Of a stretch of DNA of 64,000 bases, positions 19,800 through 33,800 are shown piece after piece. Location: the NCBI GenBank assembly GCA_009667805.1, contig CM019063.1, positions 59,628,881 to 59,692,880 on the forward strand, given 5' to 3'. The notes below the pieces were generated by a model. It saw only the letters and a program-made list of their open reading frames with translations. It was not told where the DNA came from and did no database searches. Position numbers and translations under genes: made by a program. The DNA is from Leptobrachium leishanense. Its lineage: Eukaryota; Chordata; Amphibia; Anura; Megophryidae. Position 1 is the first letter of the stretch. Every line of letters begins with the position of its first letter.

Positions 19800-22745
19800 A
19801 GTGCTGTATTAACAGGCCAGTGATCCTATAGGCAGGGCCACCGGTTCCATATAATTATGCCTGTTTGTGCTTCTCTATTGAAAAGTGCTTCAGAATCTGC
19901 CATAGCAATACAAGGGTATTGATGCTCTAGAAAGGACAGAGCTAAGAGAGGAGGGGGAATGGTTATCTATGTTGACAACTCCATTAAGTTCACCCCTTAA
20001 CAGAATCCTAGCTCCCCAGCCACATTTGATGTCCTTTCTGGTACTATTGAGATCCCGTTCAGTAAAACAATTATTGTTGCTGGCTTCTACCACGCACTGA
20101 GTTCCCCAGTGCACTCCCTTTCTGACATAACCCAAATCCTTAATAAATTAGTAGCTCAAAACCAAAAAAGGGAACTGCTGGTCCTTGGCGACTTTAATGT
20201 TGTTTGCTTGCTGTTTAAGGCTTTGCAGCTAACACAATTAATCTCCTCTCCCACTCGCATTAATATGAAAAGCCCTAACCACACCTTGCTGGACTGGATT
20301 CTCTCATGTCCTGATCGAATACAGGAGGCAGGTGTTCTCGCTAACAGTTTCAGTGATCACTGCCTAGTGTACGGTGTGCACAAAATAAAGGCCACAAAAT
20401 GTCCACCAAAGGTAATAATCACCAAGTCTTTCAAGAAATTTAATCTTGAATCCTTCTTAAATTATCTCAATCAGCTCCCATGGTACAGACTAAACCTAAT
20501 CCCAGACCTGGACTGTGCAATTGAAAACTTTCAATCTGAGCTCCTGAAAGTCTGGAATACCCATACCATGCTGCGTAAAGTGCGAGTAAAAGGGGCCCAC
20601 CTCCCCTGAGTTACAGCTGACCTGACGCAAATGTACCAGTTTAGAGACTCCCTGTGGTCAAATTTCAAGAGTACTGGTTCCACGAACGATCACTGTGAAT
20701 ACCGAAAATGCCGGAATGCATGTACAAAAACAAAAATGGCTAAAGTCCAATACTTCAATGAAAATTTAAACAATAACATATCAAACCCTAGAAACTTTTG
20801 GAAAATCATAAGTAACATACAATCACCCCCTGTCCACTCCCAACCAGCTGTCAAAGTAAACAACCAAACTGTACAACACCCCCTAGATGTAGCAAATGCC
20901 TTTAATAATGATTTTGTTGGCTACGCAATCAGAAAGGCCGCACTCAGGTCAGGCCCCACCAACTGCGCAAAGACCCTGTAACTCAGAGAAATTCAGTTTT
21001 AGACCAGTGCCTGTCAGTGTCATCACTAAACTTCTCCGTAACCAAAAAAATTAAATACCAGTCTGGACCTGATCAAATCCCAGCAATGCTGCTGTAAATC
21101 AGTGTGCCAGCAATTGCAAAACGTGTCGCAACCCTAATCAATGAATCACTGGCGACTGGATACATACCCAAACTTTGGAAGACTGCAAGGGAGGCACCTA
21201 TCCATAAAAGTGGAGACAATACTTTGGTATCCAATTCCTGCCCGATATCACTGCTCCCTGTAATGTCAAAAATTTTGGAAAAATGGGTCTACACTCAATT
21301 ACGTGATTATTCTCAGTATCAGAACTATTTAACCCCAGATCAATCAGGCTTTCGTCCAAATCATTCAACTACAACTGCCCTTTTAAAAGTTTGTAATGAT
21401 ATCCAAGCTGGCATGGAACAAGGTAACCTAACTGGAGCCATCTTCCTTGATTTTGCCAAGGCCTTTGACACAGTAGACCATGGCATCCTATTGCAAAAAA
21501 CTTAAAAACTCTGGTATTGGTGATCACACGCTAACCTGGTTTCAAATCATGTGTCTGATCGGTCACAATGTGTCCATTTTTTTTGACAGCTCCTCCCTCC
21601 CCCTCCCATGCGGTGTACCCCAAGGCTCGATACTCGGCACCCCGCTATTCATGATATTCATAAATGATCTGCCCAAATGTCTGCAAAGCCTCAACTGTAC
21701 ACATGTACGCAGACGACACTGTAATCTATACCAGCAAACCAAATCTCCTGCAGCTGGAGGCAGTGCTGCAAGAACAATTCACAGGGGTAGAAAAGTGGAT
21801 CGCAGATAACAAACTTTTTCTAAATACTGACAAAACTGTAACGATGCTCTTTAGAACAAAACCTAAATTATACAAATTGCAAAATCCCCTTCTATGTGTC
21901 AGGACAAAAATCAAATGACTCGTTGACTGCAGTCACTGCTCTCAAATATCTAGGTGTGTGGTTAGATCCAAATCTATCCTTTGGCCCTCACATCGAAAAA
22001 CTCATCTAAAATTTACCCCTAACTAGGTGCCCTGTACAGAAACAAATCCTGCCTGAGCCCCGCACTAAGAAAGCAGATTGTACAACAAATGCTTATGCCA
22101 GCTATTCAATACGGAGTTGTAGTGTATGCAGCCGCCCCGCAAACACCTCCAGAAACTTACTACATTGTAGAACTCATTCTGACGCTTTGTGCTACAATGT
22201 AACTACATGACCCACCATTGTGCCATGTTTAAAGACCTAAACTGGCCATCACTGGACTCTAGACGCACCCTTCACCTTTCCAACATGGTGTTAAAGAGCT
22301 TTTCTGGGAAGCTACCACCCTACCTGAATATGCTGCTTCCCCTAGCAGTTCCCTCATCCTACAACCTCCGATCCAGGACCTGCACCTTACTTGCAATACC
22401 ACAATACAAAAAGAAAGTGGCGCGATCCTCATTTTCCTACAGAGCACCACAAATATGGAATAACCTCCCAGACGCCATCAAATCTTCCCCCATTCTAAAG
22501 ACCCTTAAGAGTTCCCTATTAACATGCCTCAATACGGAATGCACCTGTAAACATGTGACATAATGACTTTATTTCTTACATATTTATTTTTCTGTTAATC
22601 TGTATATTTGTTTTCGGTTAATATCTTGCATTTTACTATTTTGTATTTCTGTAACCACTCAATATTCTTGAACCCAGGACATACTTGAAAACGAGAGAAA
22701 TCTCAATGTATCCTTCCTGGTAAAATCCTTTAATTAATAAATAAA
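19800..22745 (+). pseudogene. LINE-A copy 2: endonuclease and RT, decayed, with full 3' tail
   Basis: This is the longest copy of the family. The APE-type endonuclease end is visible as KRELLVLGDFN and FSDHCLVYGVH (20109-20609). A linker frame follows (20631-20981), then RT blocks: FLDFAKAFDTVDHGIL near 21460, LPCGVPQGSILGTPLF near 21600 and YADDTVIYT near 21710. The C-terminal block [20 protein letters not shown] is near 22400. Several stops and frameshifts separate the blocks, and no 5' UTR or ORF1 is evident. The tail at 22552-22745 ends ATTAATAAATAAAT. It is best placed near CR1/L2/Rex1 in the Jockey group. Confidence 0.88.
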
Positions 22746-23159
22746 TATGGTTTCTGTTATACCAGGGTCTTAACAGGAGCTGATTGGCATATAAACGAAA
22801 GGAACAAATACTGCATGTATGGAGCATGTGCACAGAGTGAATGGCCAGCTTCAGTTTGCATTGTTAAAATCTGAGCACTGATCGAGTAAGGTCGCTCCCC
22901 CAATCTTCAAATACCAGAAATTATTTGAAGCTGGTCTTCCTCCTCTTTAGGCTGGTGGGTGAGCTTTGGTGGTGGATGTTGGGCAGCAACAAAAATGGCT
23001 GATTTGGAATGACATGGTTTAACACACATACAGCCTATGGAGCTACAAGAGGGGCAGTTGGAAAGGGGAGGATGGGATTTGCAGCACACAATTGGTCATA
23101 GGAGTCGAGGCAGAAGACCTTCTGGAGGTAAGAGGGTTGGTGAAGACAGTTTAGTGGCA
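22746..23159. other. No recognisable feature
   Basis: Unremarkable sequence between LINE-A copy 2 and an AT-rich hAT-like fragment. No coding signal seen. Confidence 0.35.
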
Positions 23160-23799
23160 TTTAATATCGACCGTCTGATATTACGCATCGGCCGGCATTA
23201 AGATTCGAAAACGATCCGAAAACAATATCAAACGATTCAAAAACGACATGATACAGAACAAAATGTTCCAAAATAAAAAATGGGGATCGAAAACGACAAA
23301 GCGAAAAAAAAAATTGAAAATGATTTCAAAGTAATAAAAACAGGGATTTAACACTGCAACTTATGTTAAAAAAAAATCTCCATTTTTATTAAAGGTTTCT
23401 TAAACCGTATAATTTTTTCACTTGCAGCAATAAGCCGTTTTGTTTAATAATTTTTTAGATTTTTATTGGCATTTTTTGGGTAAAATTTTAGGTTTCCTAA
23501 CTTTTTTTTTTATTAAATATTTAAAACCACTCATTTTTTTCCACTTTCAACAATAAGCCATTTTGTTTATTTTTTAGGATTTTTCGGGTGAAATTTTTGG
23601 TTTCCTAACTTCTTTTTTTTTGTATGTTTTCATTCACTAGCTTTCTTGCAAACAGAGTTTCAATAATGATAATCGGATCCAATCCGAAAAATGACATCGA
23701 ACAATCCGATATATCGTATTGGTCCGAAATTACAAATCGCGGTGAAATATCAAACGACCCTAAAAAAAAACAAAAAAAAAAAACGCTGTGCACAAGTCT
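23160..23799. mobile_element. hAT-like element fragment ending TGTGCACAAGTCTA
   Basis: The right end GTGCACAAGTCTA is the inverse of the left end of the element at 50853 (TAGACTTGTGCAC). Both are rich in words such as CGAAAACGA and ATCCGAAAA. The left boundary was not found. Confidence 0.5.
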
Positions 23800-24740
23800 A
23801 CGGATTAATACTCATTTGACTCTAAAAGAGAAACAAAAACCCAGCTTAGATAATTATATCCGACGCAATAAATGCGGCATTCTGTGATTTTGCAGGATGA
23901 TGCGAGAAGTAGATAGATTACATCCTTGAAGGACAGGTTAGAGGGACACTCTAGGCATCTGACCACACACACACATTGTAATTTGGGTAGTCCGTGACCT
24001 GTTTGCACTCACTCCTCTCAGGAAGAGTGACTCTCAGAGGGCTGATTCTGCCCTCCGTGTGAAGCAATCACTGATACCAGGTCCTGAATTTCAGAACCTT
24101 TGGACCTCTGCTCGCACCGACTCTCAAAAGCGCTCGAACACCATACGTGAAACCCAGCATTGTGCGGGCTTTCTGAACATACAGATGTGACATGTTGCCA
24201 GCTTTCTCAAGCCGCAGCAAGTCATGTGACATCAGGGGGGGGGGGGGGGGCTGGACGCTCCAGCCTGTTCAATGGATCTCAATGTGAGGGTCATTGAAAA
24301 GAGCTGAATTTTGAAATTGGTCCGTCTTCCAGGTTGCGGTCTGTGAAGCCCAGGCCAATGCTCTGATCTGAGCTGCCGGGAAGAACCAAGCCCCTACCCC
24401 AGAGGGCTGAATCAGAGGATGGGGGGGGGGGAAAGATGAGGGTGCTCCGACAACTGTGCACACTCATTACATTGAGCAGTCACAAGGTATAAGTGATCCT
24501 TTACAGCCTGTAGTGTAGGCTATATAATTTTAGGGTGGGGGGGGGGATTTTGCTGACAGTATTGGCCATATAGACAAAACAGCTATTTGATTAGATTTTA
24601 TAAATAAAAATATAATAAAATGTAAAACAATGGTAAATGTAAAATAGGTTGGGGAAAAAAAGACCAATGTCCATCATGTTCCATATATCCCTATGGCAGC
24701 TGTTGATCCGAAAGAAGGCAATGTGATTAAGTCAGATTCC
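23800..24740. other. Downstream of TARS1; G runs only
   Basis: Poly-G runs occur at about 24236-24250, 24421-24430 and 24536-24546. No gene or clear element is visible. Confidence 0.4.
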
Positions 24741-24746
24741 TTTATT
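24741..24746 (-). promoter_or_regulatory. TARS1: Probable TARS1 polyadenylation signal
   Basis: AATAAA on the minus strand, about 535 bp downstream of the TARS1 stop. It is the first canonical signal seen on that strand after the stop, so 25280 to about 24720 would be the 3' UTR. The cleavage site is not visible. Confidence 0.5.
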
Positions 24747-25280
24747 AGCATACTATGCAATATACATAAAGCCAGTGTATTGTTTTACTGAAAGGAGATT
24801 TGTTCGGATCAATGTAACAGGATAACCTTGTTCGCGCCGCCGACATGTGGCTTTGATTAGAGAGATTGCAGTACAGAAGTGTGTTCAGTTACAAATCAGC
24901 TGAAGAAACACTACAACCCCCCCCCCAACATCCACCGATAACCCAGACTGCGGATACAAAAGGAAAAGAACAAAATGCAATACATTTAAATATAAATAAA
25001 GTGTCAACTGAGCTGGGGTGGATTGAGAAAAGATCATATAAACACATGTCATAACCATAACATCAGACCATTCTACCAATCCAACCCCCCTGAGAACAGC
25101 AACTCTTAACGAGCACTGGACAAGATACATTGGTTTGATTTTGGTGGCTCATTTAGTAGCATTGCAGAGACTCGATTTTTCAGATCGCCGCTTTTTCTTT
25201 CCCTTTGACGCAGCGCTGGGCACCCGCCGACTCTTTAAATAGGCTTCCAAAAAAACACATAAAAAGGAACTAAAAAAGGA

Positions 25281-25429
25281 CTAAAATTCTTCCTCTGCCT
25301 GTTTGGATCGTAACTTTTTGAGCTGGAGGAGCCGCTCAATGGTTTCTTCAACTGTTCGCTCGCCGTGCACTTTGTTATCTCTTGTGCGGATATTTACGGT
25401 TCCGGCGGCTTTCTCCTTTTCTCCAATCA
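25281..25429 (-). CDS. TARS1: TARS1 last coding exon with stop codon
   Basis: The exon is 149 nt including TAG at 25283-25281, and its acceptor is GTGTAG after a pyrimidine-rich run. It encodes [20 protein letters not shown] followed by [20 protein letters not shown], and ends KQAEEEF, the vertebrate TARS1 C-terminus. Confidence 0.96.
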
Positions 25430-28400
25430 CTACACCAAAGAAAAATTAAAAAAAAAAAATTAGTACAGTGTATGAGAACGACACATTGTCAAGATTATTT
25501 CCATTGATACTATGTATATATATTTAATTTTTTCCATTAGTTTTGTTTGCATACAAGGCAGGTGAAGAATCATACAATCCTGCGCACTCTTGGGATACTC
25601 AGGGGAGAAAGCCGGCCCATTTTTTGCCCTTAAATAAATTAGCTTTTGTTTTTCCCATCTCTAGGTGATTTTACTCGCATTTTGTCCCTGGCCGCGTGCT
25701 CTTCCTCCTCTTTGGCACAGACTCCCGAACCCAGAAGCTTTTCTGTGCAGATTGTGCTCCTGTGCAACTTATGTAGCGTGGGAACTGCATTTTGCGCACC
25801 ACTAAGCGACGCTCACACTTAACCTCCGCAAGTTCTGTAGCGCCTGTTCAGAATGATTGGTCAGCGCTGTTCACGCCTGCACAGATCCGACCAATCAGCT
25901 GCCTCTCGGAACACAAAAAAATGAATAAATTAAAACCCATCAAACTGCACATAATTTAAAACAAGAGAAACCTCTTAATTCCTGGTGAATTATTTTGTAT
26001 ATACTGTAAATAAGGGGATATTTTTATACTGTTCTCCAAATATATCCTACCACCAACTGCATCATGCTTAAAAAGGGACATTCGATGCAGTGCGACAACT
26101 ACAAATGTTATTTGAGTGGTCATGCTGCCCTGCGCTCCCTTTTGACTCTCCTCTCCTGGAGGGGGGGGGGGAGGGGTCTCAGCTCTAGTAGTGCAGGAGC
26201 TTATTCCCACCCAGAACCTGAGAACTGAGCTCGAGTTACAGGGCTTCGGGACCTGAGGACCTAGGTCCCACCAATCTGGCTCTATTGAGGGCCACTGGAT
26301 TGGCTGGAGAGTCCAGCCACCTCAGTGTCACGTGACACAGGACATGCTGCCAGCAGCACCATCAGGGCTCAGAGGGAGACCAGCATGGATTTAAGCAAGG
26401 TTTTAAAGGAAATTAACGTGTTAAAACCGGATGGGGGAAGTGTAGAGTGAGTGAAGGAGGGGGTTAAAATCCAACTGCTCTGCTTCCTGTTTTAACCCAT
26501 TAGTGTCCCTTTAAACTTTGCAAAACCTTGTCCTTTTTTATTTTTAACCTTCTTGGTTGAATACAGTTACAAGCATTTATAAAGCGCCAACAAGTTCCTT
26601 AGCGCTGTACAATGGTAATACAGAGCAGATACAGCTCATTTTCTGCTGTGGGTCCCCGTTCCCTCACCCAGTGTGACCTGATCTCACACTCCTTGACCCT
26701 CAACAACGAAAAAGGAGTCTGATGCTTCCTTCTGCGATTCTCCTCTTGATTCACAGCACAGGGAGACCTGCGGGACACTGAAATAATCCAGCACACACAA
26801 ATCCTTCCCATGGAAAAGCATTGGAAGCAGCGAGAACCAAAGAACATGAGCGGCTTCAACCAGTCCAGCACATAAAATGAGACACAGTATGCATCACAAA
26901 TAAATTCCCCCCAGGCCTGTAGAATGTAACATGAAAAAGAGTAATGACCCGCTGAACATCAAAGTCAAGTGGATCATCTGCTTGATGTGTCAAGAAAAAA
27001 AAAAAAAGGTTTGAATTTGTAGTTAGTGGCCAGACAGCGAGCGACCGGACGACAGCGAGCGACCGGACGACAGCTCCCCGTTTGATAACGAAGTGGAAAA
27101 ATACTGACAGAACTTAAATGTACAAATAAAGGTTTAAAAACATATCCATTCATGTAAAGTGATGGGGGGGGGGGGGGAAGGGGGAAGGAGCGCAAAAGAC
27201 TAGCGATTTATTGTCTCTGGACCATGTGACCGCCGCGTGTTCCAAATTAGAATAAAAACATTTAAAAAATGGAAAAAAAAATAAAAAATAAGTTACTCTT
27301 TTATTGGCGGATTCATTAAGTAATGAGAGGTCAATCCAAAAAGGATGACGTAGACCCTAAACCAGGGATAGCGATTCTTGGCACACCCAGAGGTTTTGGA
27401 ACTACATGTCCCATGATGCTCAGCTAGCTTTAAGACAGCCTGAGCATTATGGGACATGTAGTTCAGAAACATCTGGGGTGCCAACGTTCGCCATCACTTC
27501 CCTAAACCTCGGAACCGTGATGGGAGAAAAGAAGGCCGAAAAAGGGGGGGGGGGATATAAAATCTGTAGAATGTAGGGATTTCTGTGCGTTTTAAATTTA
27601 TAGTCTCCTGCGTTCAGCTGGCATTAGGCAACATATACTGAACTCCAGCCAATCGGTGCATGTGTGTGTAAACTGGTGCGTCATGGCGTGAACGACACGT
27701 AAAACAAAGAATATAAGGGGCATATGCTCATTCAACGCGTTTTGTCAAAAAGGGCTTTTTCAAGGATTTGTGGATGTCCAGAAGAAAGAGATGCCGGCCT
27801 GGAGGTGATGTCCAGTGTTTACCGAGTGACCGAAAGACACAGGAAATCGAAAGGAGCCGAGTATTAGGACGTGCCTGCCTATTAAATATCCTTACCTTGT
27901 GAGCGCATTTCAACAACAGACTAGGTATTGTATATTTTGATGTCATAACAGTGTTACACAAATGTGTTTTTTTTGTCTATTGTGGACCCCAATTCTTTAA
28001 GGTTTTCTGAATCTCGGTGGAAGACATTGTGTCATTTGTAAAGTCCTGTTAATAGTTCCTATTCATAATTAGAAACGTGATCATCCCTTGGCTAGTTTAG
28101 TAGGACGCCACGGCACGTTTCCCACTGATCAGGAGGTTACCGCATCTGAAGAGACCCCTGGGTGAAGTGGAAATCTATAAAACCCTTCAAGTCAGTCAAA
28201 AATGATGAATCACCTGCTAGTTCTTAGTGGTTTATGGCCACAATATATTATACCGGGGACCACTTTATAAAAGAACTTTGTGATGCAATGACAGGATTAT
28301 GTAAAGCTTCTACACATAGGTTCTTTTCTGCCGACACATTCTTTCGGCCCATCTAGTCTGCCCAATTACATGGATACTTTACCTGGATTTATCTTCTGTT

Positions 28401-30788
28401 TAGGATAGCCTTATGCCTATCCCATGCCTGCTTAAATTCAATTACTGTTTTGGCCTCTACCACTTCTACTGGAAGACTGTTCCATGTATCCACCACCCTC
28501 TCAGTAAAATAATGCTTCCTGATGTTACTTTTAAACCTTTACCCCTCTAATCTAAGACTATGTCCTCTTGTTTTGCTACTTTGTTTCCGTTTAAATATAC
28601 TCCCTTCCTCTACCTTGTGGATTCCCTTTACGTATTTAAATGTTTCTATCATATCTCCTCTGTCTCGTCTTTTTTCCAAGCTGTACATGTTAAGATCATT
28701 AAGCCTTTCCTGGTAACTTTTCTCCTTCAAGCCGTACACCATTTTAGTAGCCCTTACCCGGAGATGATACATATATTCCACGGTCTCCACACTCTGTGCG
28801 CCATTGCCAGGAACTGGCTGCCACCATATAAATCTTCATGACAACCCACAACAGAGAAACGTCTTAAAAGTATATTAAATTCTTTATTGTAGTTCGACGT
28901 TTCAGTCCACACGGGGACTTCTGTCAAGAGACTTTTTAAATTTAAAATATTGTATATTTATTTTAAAAAACATTTATAGAATTTACTATATAATTTAAAA
29001 AAATATATATTTTTAATATATATTTTAACCCTTTCCCTGCTGAGCCATTTCACGCCTCTGTGCTGAGCTAATTTTTACCGGTTTCGCTCATCATGTTTAA
29101 CCGCGTTTTCAAGCCATATTTTATTATACCACCCAGACATATTATATATCGTTCTTTCCGGCAGACTCAGCAGATTCATAATATATATGTATACGTCATG
29201 TCCTGCCTGAATATTATAACAAAAAAAATGCAATAAAATTTGAATTTTGAACAATTTACCACGTGTAAAGTGTTTTTTTTCACATTTTACCATGCGATCG
29301 GTTGCGGTTATATTTTCATGAGTTGCGCTTGTTAAAAAAAATTGAAATGGGAACTCTTTTTGAGGGGGGGGGGGAAATTACGCGATTTTTAAAAAACGCA
29401 CCCCTTACAAAAATCGGTAGTGCAGCATCATTGTTCACATTATAATTGAAATGGGAACAATATTGCTGCATTAACAAAACCAAACAAACATTTTTTTTTT
29501 AAATTTATTTATTTTCATTTATTATTATTTTTTCTTAAGTTTTAAGAAATCCAACGATATCAAACATTAACCCCTACCTGGAACCCCCTATCTCCAGCAT
29601 TAGTCGCAGCTAGGGGTTCACTCTAAAACTGACGTCATCGCACTATGCACGATGACGCCAGTCGTCAGGGGGAGATCCCGGAAGCTTGGCCGACATCCAA
29701 GATGTCGGCCAGCTCCGGGAGAGGATCCCCATCTGGCGCCGAATTGGGATCTGGCCCCCAAGGGGTTAAAGCCAGCCATCGCTTGGAAGGGCAGGCTGTG
29801 CCTGACTTTCACCGTGCCCCGCACGGAAGGGGAGGTCCAAAGGACGTCTCCCCTCCCTTTCAGGCAAATTCTCAGCACTCGCGCGGGGAGGGGGGGTGCC
29901 TGCAATAGAGGTCATTGCCGCAATGACATGTATTAGTGCCCACGGCAGTCCCGGATGCTGAGCGCGTCCTCCGCAGCGAAGTGGTTAAAAAAAAACTATT
30001 TTTTTACGTGTATATACAAAAAATATCATTATACATATATAATGATACACATACATATAAATAAATAAAAAAATGAGGTTTATAATTGCAGAAGCCATTT
30101 CTAAATCACAGCAATTCAAAGAACTGCATCCCAGAGGTCCTGTGCTACATTCCCCATATGCAGCAAGGAATTCTGGGTAGGACATGCAAATGGCATCTGT
30201 CTCACTTTTTTGCATCCTGGGTCTGTTTTGACTCAGAACCCTTAAAATCAATGCCATGTCATACTAGATGCCTGTTATTTAGCAGAGATCAGGTTTATGC
30301 AACTGATCAAAGCCACTCCTGGAAAGCAAGGTTTCGATTGTATTGGACCCTCTTCAGCAGGAGATATATATATATATTATACATATATTAGTGGTCTGCA
30401 CTCACGGTTCACCTCAATTCCACACACCCGGTGCTTGGCGATGGCCTCTATTGGATACGTATAGTTGAAAAATTTCACCAGTACTCCAGGAAATCCAAAA
30501 ATTGGAAGCTTGGAAATCCTGTAGTGCTGGTGAACTTCTCAACTAAAATAAATAAATATATATATAAAAATATAAATTATTAAAAAAATATATATATTTT
30601 ACTTTTTAAAAGTCTGACAAAAGTCCCTGTGTGGACTGAAACGTCAAACTACAATACAGAATTTAATATACTTTTAAGAAGTCTCTGTGTTACAGGTTGT
30701 CATGAAGATTTATATGGTGGCAGCCAGGTCACGGAATTGGATGGAATACAGAACCCTTTATAACAGAATATACGTGCTCTGGTGCTGA

Positions 30789-30821
<33 letters not shown>

Positions 30822-33800
30822 TATATTGAAAATCAAAACCTGAAAAGCAATGATTGAGCTGCTTAGTGCACTCTGGTAAAAAGGTCTGAAATGTTATTTT
30901 AAGACATTCAAAAGCATCTTCACTGCTTATCGGGGATGAAAAAAGAATCTATCTTACCGAGAATAAAATTGTACTGAGCCAGCTGCGCGTTCCTGATCTT
31001 CTTATTGAGAGTGCAGCCCGGATCCAGGTCCACATCAGTCATGAAGCCAGCGTGGTGGAACTGCTCCTTGACCTGCACGATGCGGGATAAAAATGAACCA
31101 GCAGTGAAAAACAAAAAATGACAGATGAAATAGACTCCGAGAACGAGTCTGCTAGCGGAACCCAGGGGCAGCAATGTGTCTTTATACAGTATCCCTACAG
31201 AACGCAAGACATAGACGGCACAATAACCAGCAATAAGGCCTTCTATGAATCACGGTCACCTCCTCCGTAAGAGCCTGGCCTTCCTCGAGACGCTCATCAA
31301 GTCTCCTTGCATTATAACCGCTCAAAACGTTTGCCATCAGTGAGAAAATGAAAGGGCTCAGCAGTGACAAGACACCCGGAATAAGCGGTAATGCTCAGCG
31401 TGCCACGCTGTGACTGTATCAAAGGGCAGCTCGGAAAGACGACTCGTGGCAATCTGCTTCTAAACCAGGGGAAGGATTCAGAAACCAGTCGCGCAGATAG
31501 CGTGTTCTTGGCCGTTTGACATGCGACGCACTGGTACGTTGCTGGCTTCACATTCGTAAAGGAAGCTGCACGTAACAGCGTGCAGCAAGCGTTTTCTGGT
31601 GTATGTTTGCCATCAGGACGTGCTGACAGTACAGGAGCCGATACCAAGCTGCATCAGGATCTGGCAGTTCAGCAAAAGCAAAATTGTGTCCCTAGGACTG
31701 TATTCCAGCCGTGGAAGGTTGTCGCAGTGCAGGCTGGGGGAGAAAGAGGCACCAATGCTGATCATGATGCGCCCTGTGCTTGCGAGTGAGAGGCTGTAAA
31801 GCCCCTGATGGGCATTTTCTTCTGATCACTATAGAGTGACCAGCTGATGCTGAGCTGCATTTTTTTACCCTAAAAAAGTGTAACTTTCTAGATTTTATTT
31901 TTACTACTATATAAATATTTCACATTACGGCTGAAACAACTAATCGATAAGGAGAATAGCTGACAACTATTTTCATTATCGATTAATTGGCTGTCGATTA
32001 AATCGATTTGTGTACAGCACACACACACTGTTTAGAGCCAGACTTTATAACCGCAGATTCTGCTTTGGAGCTGATTGCAGAAGACGCGGCTTTAGTCGGT
32101 ATGACTTTAGTTCTAGGGTTATGTCAGACACAACCAGTTTGTTTTTATTCAGTTTACAACTCTAGCAGCGCTATAGCACAAACCCGGAGATACTGCCACT
32201 GGGTATGGGCGCTGTAATGCTGGCGTTTTATCCTTACTTGAAGCTGGAGTCCTGCGTCACCACCCCAACCTGCCTGTCACCTGGTCTGGAGCTGCCATTC
32301 CCTTCCTTTGATACAGTCCCTTCCCACAAACTCCCTCCCACGCTCAGGTCCGGTCTTTTGCCCAAACCCACTCCCTCTCTCAATAAGCTAAAGTGGTCAG
32401 GCTGTGTGCAGTGCCCTCTGTTCTCACCCTGCTTTCGTGCTCGCATCACCGTATCGGAGTGCTCGTAGCAGCTTTTGTTTGGGGAGAACACAGTCATGGG
32501 CCTATACTGCATGCAACATCAATCCATCACTGCGACCAGGCGCTTGTGTAACTTGTGTGCGAAAAGTGAGCAATCTGCATATGAACATTATGTACACTGC
32601 ACAAATAGCTTACGGGAATTTTTTTTTTATTTTTTTTTTAAACACATAATGTTTCTTTCAAGGAAACTTTTTTTTTTTTTTTTAATCCGATGAATCGATT
32701 AGTGGGCTGTTTATTTTTTCGATTGGATTAGGAAAATAATCATTAGTTGCATCCCTATTTCACATACATAATTCATATTTATTTTGGAACATTTCTGATC
32801 GGCGAAGAAATAAGTGCCATTAAGGGGTTAAAACGTCTGGAGGAACAGATTCATTTCACGTTATAAAATACAATGAAAAAGCAATAGGATCTGCAGACCT
32901 GGACGTCCGTTAGCACGTAAAATAGGAGCGCCATGGCCTCTGCCGAAAGGGAGCCCGTACCAGGTACTCCACGAGGTCACCACTCGGAGGAGGAGGGACA
33001 CCGCAAGTCCCAAGTATCTATAAGAAGAAAGAATGGAGTAAGACCTCAAGCGAAGTAAAGTGAACCCATGAGGCTTGCTGACCCTTAGTAAAGTGCCTTT
33101 CACTTTACTCCACTTGAGGTCCCAACTCCATTCTTTCTTCTTGTCCATTAGAGACTGACCTGGAGGAGCTAAAACTGGTTAAAATCGGCTAAGTAATGCC
33201 CGGATATATCGGTCTTTCCCTAACCAACGGAGACACAACCTGCCGTTTTACCTGCAGTAACTATTTGGCCAGTAGATGGCGCCACCTGCCTGCCAAATAG
33301 GTTATCACAGTAAGGCCTGGTTCACACCTGGGCGTTTTACAGCGCGTTCCTACACGCTGTAAAACGCTCAAACACTGAAATCCCATTATTTCCTATGGGC
33401 ATGGTTCACACCTGGGTGTTATACAGCGTGTAGGAACGTGCTGTAAAACGCCCTATGCACAAAAAAGTACAGGAGCTTCTTTGGGGCGTATTACAGTGCG
33501 TTTGCGGCCATAGACCTCACGCATATGAGATACGATCAGGTGTGAACTCAGCCTAAGAAAAACATTGGAAACATGCAGTAAGAAATATTTAGGAATAATC
33601 AATGATTTTCCAGAAATCCACTGGTTCCTGACCGTGGATTTTTGAAGGAAGAAAAAACATAAATAAAATAAAACCACGTGGTAATGAAGGAGTTAAAGAC
33701 AAAGCAAAGACTAAAAAAAAAATTATGGAAGTAATACTGCCTGCAAAAATGTAAATTTAATCCTAGCATTAAATACTTTAAGACATTTGCAATAGGAAAA

